A DNA stretch of 38,805 nt from Bacteroidales bacterium (GTDB taxonomy: Bacteria; Bacteroidota; Bacteroidia; Bacteroidales; UBA932): positions 1-38,805 of the forward strand of contig JAFURF010000030.1 in the NCBI GenBank assembly GCA_017471965.1, in the 5' to 3' direction. Of the stretch, positions 33,185-38,805 are shown piece after piece; the stretch's first letter is position 1, and each line of letters opens with the position of its first letter. A program made the position numbers and the translations under genes. Below the pieces are notes generated by a model, which saw only the letters and a list, made by a program, of their open reading frames with translations, was not told the origin of the DNA and did not search any database.

Positions 33185-36100
33185 ATGAGCAACTATCGCA
33201 TATTTGTAGAAAAATACCCTGAATTTCAGGTGGAGGCACGCAGCCTTCTGAGCGAACTGAACGAAAACCTTCAGATCGATCTCGGAACGCTGCGTTTGCT
33301 TAATGTCTATGACCTCTTCGGCTTTTCGCAGGAACTTCTTGAGAAGAGCAGATACAGCGTCTTCGGTGAGGTCGTGACTGACAGCGTCACAGATGAATGT
33401 GACCTTTCAGGAGCAAAATATATTGCCGTGGAGTACCTTCCGGGGCAGTTCGACCAGCGTGCGGCTTCTGCCGTTGACTGTGTGCGTCTCATCGATCCTA
33501 CAGCCAAGGTGAGCATAAAGAGTTCAAAACTCATCATCCTTCCTGGCGACACTTCCGATGAGACTGTGGCAAGGATAAAGAAATATTACATCAACGCAGT
33601 CGAGTCGCGTGAGAAGGACCTTTCGAAACTCACTGCACTCGAGCAGCCTGAAGTGGCACCGGTACCGGTCCTTGAAGGCCTCACTGCATTGACGGAGGAG
33701 GAACTTGCGCCATACTGCAGGAAGATGGGACTTGCAATGAATGCAGATGACCTCCGTGAGGTTGTGAATTATTTCAAGTCTGAAGGCCGCGATCCTTTCG
33801 AGACCGAACTCCGCATCCTTGATACTTACTGGAGCGACCACTGCCGCCATACCACCTTCACCACTGAACTGGAGGATATCCAGGTGGAGGAGTCTTTCCT
33901 CAAGGATGAGATCGATGGTACCCTCTCTCTATACATGAAGATCCGCAAGGAACTCGGCCGCGAACATAAGGGCTTGAACCTCATGGATATGGCTACGGTA
34001 GGTGCGCGTTACCTCAAGTCAAAGGGACTTCTTGATGATATGGAAGTCAGCGAGGAGAACAACGCCTGCAGCATATATGTGGATGTGGACATCGTGGACG
34101 ACGAAGGTGAGATGACTACAGAGAAGTGGCTCCTTCAGTTCAAGAACGAGACCCACAACCATCCTACCGAGATCGAGCCGTTCGGAGGTGCCGCTACATG
34201 TCTTGGAGGAGCCATCCGTGACCCTCTGTCAGGCCGTGCATATGTATATCAGGCAATGCGCGTGACGGGAGCGGGAGACATATATCAGCCTGTTGCCGAA
34301 ACAATTCCTGGCAAACTTCCTCAGAGCATCATATCGCGCAAGGCGGCTCACGGATATTCAAGTTACGGAAACCAGATAGGTCTTGCGACAACCCATGTCC
34401 GCGAGGTCTATCACGAAGGATATGTGGCTAAGCGTCTCGAAGTGGGTGCAGTAGTAGGTGCAGTGAAGGCCGACAGCGTGCGCCGCGAAAGTCCTGCACC
34501 GGGAGATATCGTCCTCCTTCTCGGAGGCCGTACTGGCCGTGACGGAGTGGGCGGTGCCACAGGATCGTCTAAGGAGCATACGGAGGAATCCCTCGAGACA
34601 TGCGGAAGTGAGGTTCAGAAGGGAAATGCGCCAGAAGAAAGAAAACTCCAGAGACTCTTCCGTCGTCCTGAGGTGACAAGGCTCATCAAGAAGTCGAACG
34701 ACTTCGGTGCCGGTGGTGTCAGCGTGGCGATCGGTGAACTCACTGACGGTCTCGACATATATCTCGACAGGGTTCCTGTCAAGTATAACGGACTGAACTC
34801 TACTGAGTTGGCTATCAGTGAGTCGCAGGAGAGAATGTCCATCGTCATCGAGGCCAAGGACAAGGAAGAGATGATGGCATACTGCGCCAGTGAGAATGTG
34901 GAAGTGACCCATGTCGCAGACGTGACCGACAGAGGCCGCATGCGCATGTTCAACGGCGACAGGATGGTGGTGGACCTTTCACGCGAATTCATCGACAGCG
35001 CCGGAGCAAAGCATTATGCCAAGGCTACAGTAGGTGCCGTGGAGCAGAAGAATCCGTTCGAGCGCAATGTTGAAGGTGCTGACCTCAAGGAGAAGATCTT
35101 CAATAACCTCCAGGATCCTAACGTGACTTCCCAGAAGGGCCTTATCGAGATGTTCGACTCGACCATCGGACGTTCTACAGTCCTCATGCCTTTCGGAGGA
35201 ATGCTCCAGACTACAGAGACTCAGGTGTCGGTGCAGAAACTTCCTGTTGACGGCTATACGGATACAGCCAGCATCATGGCATTCGGATACAATCCTTTCA
35301 TTGCGTCATGGAGCCCGTACCACGGTGCTGCATATGCTGTTGTGGAGGCTTGTGCGAAAGTGGTGGCAGCAGGTGCTTCATATGAGAAGATGCGCTTCTC
35401 TTATCAGGAATATTTCGAACGTATGACCGACCGCACCTCTTGGGGCAAGCCGCTTTCGGCTCTTCTCGGTGCGCTCAAGATGCAGGTGGAGTTCGGCCTT
35501 CCGTCCATCGGAGGAAAGGACTCGATGAGCGGTACTTTCGAGAACATCAACGTACCTCCTATGCTCATGGCATTCGGTATCACGACGGTGGATGCAGAGC
35601 AGGTGATTTCGCCTGAACTCAAGTACGAGGGCAACAGGCTCTATCTCATCAGGCATACTCCGCTCGAGAATCATATGCCAGATGTAGAGCAGCTCAAGGC
35701 CAACTGGAAGTTCGTCCATGAGCAGGTGCAGGCGGAAAACATAGTATCCGCATATGCTCTCGGATTCGGCGGACTTGCCGAAGCTATCTGCAAGATGTCT
35801 TTCGGAAACGGTCTTGACGCCAGGATCACATATGACGAGAAGGAACTTTTCAACTACGGATACGGTTCGATCCTCGTCGAGTCTGAAGAAGAACTTGATT
35901 ATCCGAACGCAATACTTGTAGGTGAGGTTACCGACGGTGAGGAAAGCGAACTCGTGATAAACGGAAAGAAGTTCGACATCTTCGAACTCATCGATGCAAA
36001 TGGTGCGCGTTTCGCCCAGGTTTATCCTGACACTGCGGACGCTTACAACAAGAAGTTGAAGCCAGCAGGTCTTGATGGCGTGAAGCCGTTCAAGGCAAAG

Positions 36101-36946
36101 AAGTCAGACCTTAAGTACAAGGGCGAGCCGGTAGAGAAGCCTATCGCTTATCTGCCTGTATTCCCTGGCACAAACTGTGACTATGATTCTGCCAAGGCTT
36201 GGCGCAATGCCGGTGCAGAAGTTCGCATGAGCGTGTTCTGCAACCTTACAGAAGACGATATCTTCAGGTCTATCGCAGAAATGAAGAAGAATATCGACGA
36301 GTGCCACATCCTTATGCTCTGCGGCGGATTCTCTGCAGGTGACGAACCGGACGGAAGCGGAAAGTTCATCGCAAACGTGCTGAACAACAAGGATATTGCA
36401 GAGTCTATCCATGCACTTATCGACCGTGGAGGTCTCATCCTCGGCATCTGCAACGGATTCCAGGCTCTCGTGAAGTCCGGTCTCCTTCCATACGGACGTC
36501 TGGGTCAGGTGACCAAGGACAGTCCGACCCTTTTCCGCAACGACATCAACCGTCACATCTCGCAGATGGTGACTACCCGTGTCTCTACTGTGAATTCTCC
36601 TTGGCTCAAGGGCTTCGCTGTGGGCGACCTCCATACCATCGCCGTGAGTCATGGCGAGGGTAAGTTCGTCGTGAACGAGGAATTCGCGCGCGAGTTGTTT
36701 GCAAACGGTCAGGTGGCGTTCCAGTATGTGGATCCTATAGATGAGGAGGTGACTATGGAATCTCCATATAATCCTAACGGCTCTTACTATGCGATCGAGG
36801 GTATCATCAGCAGAAACGGTCAGATCCTCGGCAAGATGGGACATACGGAGCGTTTCGAGGGCAACCTCTTCAAGAACATCATGGACGAGGGACTCGAACA
36901 GCCTCTCTTCGATAACGCTGTTGCTTATTTCAGAGGTCGCGAGTAA
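33185..36946 (+). CDS. purL: Phosphoribosylformylglycinamidine synthase, large single-chain PurL
   Basis: The 1253-residue enzyme turns FGAR, glutamine and ATP into FGAM. It is the long type, with the synthetase and glutaminase parts in one chain. Visible parts include the N-terminal PurS-like region, the DTYWSDHCRHTTF and NETHNHPTEIEPFGGAAT active-site stretches, FGAGGVSVAIGEL, and the C-terminal class I glutaminase with nucleophile C1089 in LGICNGFQALV, SHGEGKF and MGHTERFEG. An open frame starts inside purE at 33107, but the ATG at 33185 (MSNYRIFVEK) follows the purE stop and fits the family. Confidence 0.97.
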   Translation: MSNYRIFVEKYPEFQVEARSLLSELNENLQIDLGTLRLLNVYDLFGFSQELLEKSRYSVFGEVVTDSVTDECDLSGAKYIAVEYLPGQFDQRAASAVDCVRLIDPTAKVSIKSSKLIILPGDTSDETVARIKKYYINAVESREKDLSKLTALEQPEVAPVPVLEGLTALTEEELAPYCRKMGLAMNADDLREVVNYFKSEGRDPFETELRILDTYWSDHCRHTTFTTELEDIQVEESFLKDEIDGTLSLYMKIRKELGREHKGLNLMDMATVGARYLKSKGLLDDMEVSEENNACSIYVDVDIVDDEGEMTTEKWLLQFKNETHNHPTEIEPFGGAATCLGGAIRDPLSGRAYVYQAMRVTGAGDIYQPVAETIPGKLPQSIISRKAAHGYSSYGNQIGLATTHVREVYHEGYVAKRLEVGAVVGAVKADSVRRESPAPGDIVLLLGGRTGRDGVGGATGSSKEHTEESLETCGSEVQKGNAPEERKLQRLFRRPEVTRLIKKSNDFGAGGVSVAIGELTDGLDIYLDRVPVKYNGLNSTELAISESQERMSIVIEAKDKEEMMAYCASENVEVTHVADVTDRGRMRMFNGDRMVVDLSREFIDSAGAKHYAKATVGAVEQKNPFERNVEGADLKEKIFNNLQDPNVTSQKGLIEMFDSTIGRSTVLMPFGGMLQTTETQVSVQKLPVDGYTDTASIMAFGYNPFIASWSPYHGAAYAVVEACAKVVAAGASYEKMRFSYQEYFERMTDRTSWGKPLSALLGALKMQVEFGLPSIGGKDSMSGTFENINVPPMLMAFGITTVDAEQVISPELKYEGNRLYLIRHTPLENHMPDVEQLKANWKFVHEQVQAENIVSAYALGFGGLAEAICKMSFGNGLDARITYDEKELFNYGYGSILVESEEELDYPNAILVGEVTDGEESELVINGKKFDIFELIDANGARFAQVYPDTADAYNKKLKPAGLDGVKPFKAKKSDLKYKGEPVEKPIAYLPVFPGTNCDYDSAKAWRNAGAEVRMSVFCNLTEDDIFRSIAEMKKNIDECHILMLCGGFSAGDEPDGSGKFIANVLNNKDIAESIHALIDRGGLILGICNGFQALVKSGLLPYGRLGQVTKDSPTLFRNDINRHISQMVTTRVSTVNSPWLKGFAVGDLHTIAVSHGEGKFVVNEEFARELFANGQVAFQYVDPIDEEVTMESPYNPNGSYYAIEGIISRNGQILGKMGHTERFEGNLFKNIMDEGLEQPLFDNAVAYFRGRE

Positions 36947-36957
36947 ATATATTGAAT

Positions 36958-38355
36958 ATGTGTAAGTGTAGTAAATCTCATAGGGATGACAAGTTGCACC
37001 ATGAGTGCGGTGTGCTTGGCATATATGGAGTGGAAGATGCGGCAAATCTTGCGTATTATGGTCTCCATGCCTTGCAGCACAGAGGCCAGCAGGGGTGCGG
37101 TATCGTGTCAGTGGCTCCTGACGGACAGTTCCACAGAGTCAAGGGGGACGGTCTGGTTACGGAAGTCTTCAATGAGCAGAGGATGGCGAAACTGCCTGGA
37201 AAGATGGCTATAGGCCATGTGCGTTACAGCAATGCGGGATGCAAGGGAACGGAGAATATCCAGCCGTTCCTTTTCCATCACAATTCCGGTGATTTTGCGA
37301 TGGCCAATAATGGAAATATCGTAAACTATCGTCAACTCCGTAATGAACTTGAGGATAAGGGAAGCCTTTTCCAGTCTTCATCCGATGCCGAGGTGCTGGC
37401 ACACCTTATCAAGAAGCAGGGTGTGGACAAAGAACAGCCACGAATATACGCACTTAAGGAGGCCTTGAATCAGATTGACGGTGCCTTTGCCTTTGTGGTG
37501 ATGACCGGCCGACGTATCTATGCTTGCCGTGACAAGTATGGTTTCCATCCTCTTGCCATCGGACGATTGGACGGAGGCTATGTCGTTGCAAGTGAGACAT
37601 GTGCCTTTGATGTCCTTGGTGCAGAGTATATCCGCGATGTGGAGCCGGGAGAAATTGTGACTATTGACCATCATGGCATCCGCAGCCAGTTCTATGCTGA
37701 ACCGGAAAGGCATGCCATGTGTGCCATGGAGTTTGTATATTTTGCCCGTCCTGACAGCGATATAGAAGGATGCAATGTCCACAATTACCGCAAGGAGTCA
37801 GGCAGGCTTCTCTTCCAGGAGGCTCCGGCTGATGCGGATATCGTGATCGGTGTGCCTGATTCCAGTCTCAGTGCTGCCCAGGGATATGCGGAGGCCAGCG
37901 GCCTTCCATATGAAATGGGGCTCATCAAGAGCAAGTATGTGGGAAGAACCTTCATCATGCCGACGCAGTCCTTGCGTGAAAAGGGAGTGAAGATGAAACT
38001 GTCTCCTGTCAAGACTATTGTCAAGGGCAAGAGGGTAGTGCTGGTGGACGACTCGATTGTGAGAGGTACCACGTCGCTTAAGATCGTCAAGATGCTTCGG
38101 GAGGCCGGTGCTGCAGAGGTGCATGTGCGCATAGCAAGTGCTCCGCTGAAGTATACATGCTACTATGGAGTGGATGTCCATACTCCTGAAGAACTTATCA
38201 GCAACAGTCACGATGTGGACGAAGTATGCGCAATGATCGGTGCCGATTCTCTCGCATTCCTTTCGCATGAGGGCATGCTGAAGGCCGGCAGACGTGATGA
38301 CCTCTGCCTTGCCTGCTTCAACCATGAGTATCCGACAAGACTATATGAAGAGTAA
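36958..38355 (+). CDS. purF: Amidophosphoribosyltransferase PurF, Fe-S type
   Basis: The 465-residue enzyme makes phosphoribosylamine from PRPP and glutamine, the first committed step of purine synthesis. It follows the Bacillus type closely. A propeptide of 16 residues precedes the nucleophile C17 in HHECGVLGIYG. The four cluster cysteines are C255 (AMCAMEF), C401 (YTCYYG), C450 and C453 (CLAC), so a 4Fe-4S cluster is expected. The PRPP motif VVLVDDSIVRGTTS is intact. A TTG two codons upstream is in frame, but the ATG at 36958 is preferred. The propeptide begins MCKC, an extra CxC pair not usual for the family. Purine genes upstream are 11 bases away. Confidence 0.96.
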   Translation: MCKCSKSHRDDKLHHECGVLGIYGVEDAANLAYYGLHALQHRGQQGCGIVSVAPDGQFHRVKGDGLVTEVFNEQRMAKLPGKMAIGHVRYSNAGCKGTENIQPFLFHHNSGDFAMANNGNIVNYRQLRNELEDKGSLFQSSSDAEVLAHLIKKQGVDKEQPRIYALKEALNQIDGAFAFVVMTGRRIYACRDKYGFHPLAIGRLDGGYVVASETCAFDVLGAEYIRDVEPGEIVTIDHHGIRSQFYAEPERHAMCAMEFVYFARPDSDIEGCNVHNYRKESGRLLFQEAPADADIVIGVPDSSLSAAQGYAEASGLPYEMGLIKSKYVGRTFIMPTQSLREKGVKMKLSPVKTIVKGKRVVLVDDSIVRGTTSLKIVKMLREAGAAEVHVRIASAPLKYTCYYGVDVHTPEELISNSHDVDEVCAMIGADSLAFLSHEGMLKAGRRDDLCLACFNHEYPTRLYEE

Positions 38356-38383
38356 TGATTCTCATTTGAAACAGTATATTGGT

Positions 38384-38429
38384 GAGACTGACTAAAAAGT
38401 CAAATATGACTGATTAGTCAGTCTCTTTT
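38384..38429 (+). terminator. Intrinsic terminator of the purine operon
   Basis: GAGACTGACT at 38384-38393 pairs with AGTCAGTCTC at 38416-38425. An inner AGTCA with TGACT stem sits around an AATA loop, and TTTTC follows the outer stem. Confidence 0.85.
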
Positions 38430-38450
38430 CTATATATATGGTTACACAGG

Positions 38451-38570
38451 GAGGATGATAATGATTGCGGAGGACTCCGTTCGCTCCGCTCACTCCGGCC
38501 CCTCCCACAATCTACTTCGTCCCGCTATCGCGGAACTTGTATCTTGCGGGCCCCTCCCCCTGCCCGTGTC
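38451..38570. repeat. GC-rich hairpin-dense intergenic element
   Basis: The stretch between the purF terminator and the insertion sequence carries no gene. It is far more GC-rich than its surroundings and consists of short self-complementary units: CGGAG-GA-CTCCG, CCGC-TATC-GCGG, and CGGGC...GCCCG near the end. The CGTTCGCTCCGCTCACTCCGG tract is the kind seen in dispersed bacterial repeats. It shares style, and the short string CCGCTCAC, with the element at 5048-5184, but homology between the two is not shown. Confidence 0.5.
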
Positions 38571-38589
38571 GAGGCCACTGAAAAAGTAT

Positions 38590-38633
38590 AGGAAGAATGT
38601 TACTTCATTAGTAAGATAGCATTCTTCCTTTTT
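38590..38633 (+). terminator. Hairpin with T run at the left end of the insertion sequence
   Basis: AGGAAGAATG at 38590-38599 pairs with CATTCTTCCT at 38620-38629. An inner TTACT with AGTAA pair leaves a 5-base bulge, and TTTTT follows. Such hairpins upstream of transposase genes can block read-through from outside. Confidence 0.6.
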
Positions 38634-38654
38634 GCATATATCAATAGAATTTTG

Positions 38655-38662
38655 TATCTTTA
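38655..38662 (+). promoter_or_regulatory. Promoter-like element of the transposase gene
   Basis: TATCTTTA differs from TAnnTTTG at the last base only and lies 21 bases before the ATG at 38684. Confidence 0.35.
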
Positions 38663-38683
38663 ATTATTGAAACATAATTAGTT

Positions 38684-38805
38684 ATGATTAATACTCAAGG
38701 AGAAATAAAATTTAGTGAATATGCAGTTTTATATGACATGCTTATCCCTAAAGATAACAAGTATATACTTATTGATGAACTTATTGACTTCAGTTTCATT
38801 TATGA
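38684..38805 (+). CDS. Transposase N-terminus, IS1182-like, cut by the window
   Basis: The ATG at 38684 opens a frame that runs off the window after 40 residues. The sequence MLIPKDNKYILIDELIDFSF matches the start of IS1182-type DDE transposases, which typically read VPKDHLLRKIDxxIDFSFI. Only the N-terminal domain is visible, so whether the gene is intact is unknown. The codon use is much AT-richer than the purine genes beside it, as expected for a mobile gene. Confidence 0.75.
   Translation, partial: MINTQGEIKFSEYAVLYDMLIPKDNKYILIDELIDFSFIY

Larger units (their letters stand above)
38356..38683. other. Gene-free region between purF and the transposase gene
   Basis: This 328-base spacer holds the purine operon terminator, the GC-rich hairpin element, the presumed left edge of the insertion sequence, and its hairpin. 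No coding frame is seen. Confidence 0.7.
38573..38805 (+). mobile_element. Left end of an insertion sequence, IS1182-like, cut by the window
   Basis: From about GGCCACTGAAAAAGT at 38573 the composition drops to AT-rich, and a transposase gene begins at 38684. The left boundary is a guess based on this change; the matching inverted repeat would lie beyond the window. A hairpin with a T run sits between the boundary and the gene. Confidence 0.55.

Noticed and set aside
36104-37045. Open minus-strand frame of 313 codons across the purL-purF junction
   Set aside because: Both sense genes are unmistakable and the antisense product resembles no protein family.

Overview
The window reads as a stretch of a Bacteroidota chromosome, most likely a member of Bacteroidales. 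At least 15 gene starts follow the phylum's sigma -7 element TAnnTTTG, usually with a leader of only about 12 to 31 bases and no clear Shine-Dalgarno sequence. The gene families fit as well: a fused FeoA-FeoB, a DUF4783 protein, a tandem-CBM20 amylomaltase and a Bacteroidetes-type Rpn (PDDEXK_2) nuclease. Genus cannot be set from the sequence alone. No rRNA, tRNA or CRISPR array was seen.

Layout. Positions 1-1500 are accessory: the 3' end of an XRE-type regulator, a doubtful 57-codon frame and an Rpn-family nuclease gene with its own terminator. Positions 1650-6730 carry an aldose epimerase, the FeoA-FeoB ferrous iron transporter, a hairpin-rich intergenic region of about 380 bases, and a two-gene operon of an RIC/YtfE-like di-iron protein and a LuxR-type regulator with a degenerate receiver. 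Positions 6730-12650 hold an NhaC-type antiporter, queH, a subtilisin-like lipoprotein followed by a small lipoprotein, and the rdgB-recO pair. Positions 12700-17300 hold an S41 processing peptidase with a HAD phosphatase, and a polyprenyl synthase followed by a U32 (tRNA/rRNA hydroxylation type) protein. Positions 17350-24350 run rsgA-MATE, then an OPA-type transporter, malQ and xth, closed by a perfect 18-bp bidirectional terminator. Positions 24380-32660 hold a DUF4783 protein, rlmH overlapping a 1192-residue NtrY-like kinase, cysS, and a large secreted protein of unknown function. Positions 32690-38430 are a purine operon, purE-purL-purF, with a good terminator. The right edge enters an insertion sequence with an IS1182-like transposase start.

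How the genes work together. Most of the window is housekeeping: purine synthesis, ribosome and tRNA maturation, nucleotide-pool hygiene and DNA repair, isoprenoid synthesis and maltodextrin use. The part with a coherent but untested story is feoAB, a structured intergenic region, the RIC-like protein and the atypical regulator, which could be an iron or nitrosative-stress module. Three divergent gene pairs share one promoter geometry, with two facing -7 boxes separated by exactly 13 bp. I found no clear new defence or mobile system. The best candidates for something undescribed are the structured region at 5229-5400, the RIC-like protein that has lost the usual cysteine pair together with its receiver-degenerate partner, the divergent-promoter geometry, and the uncharacterised secreted protein at 30584-32659.
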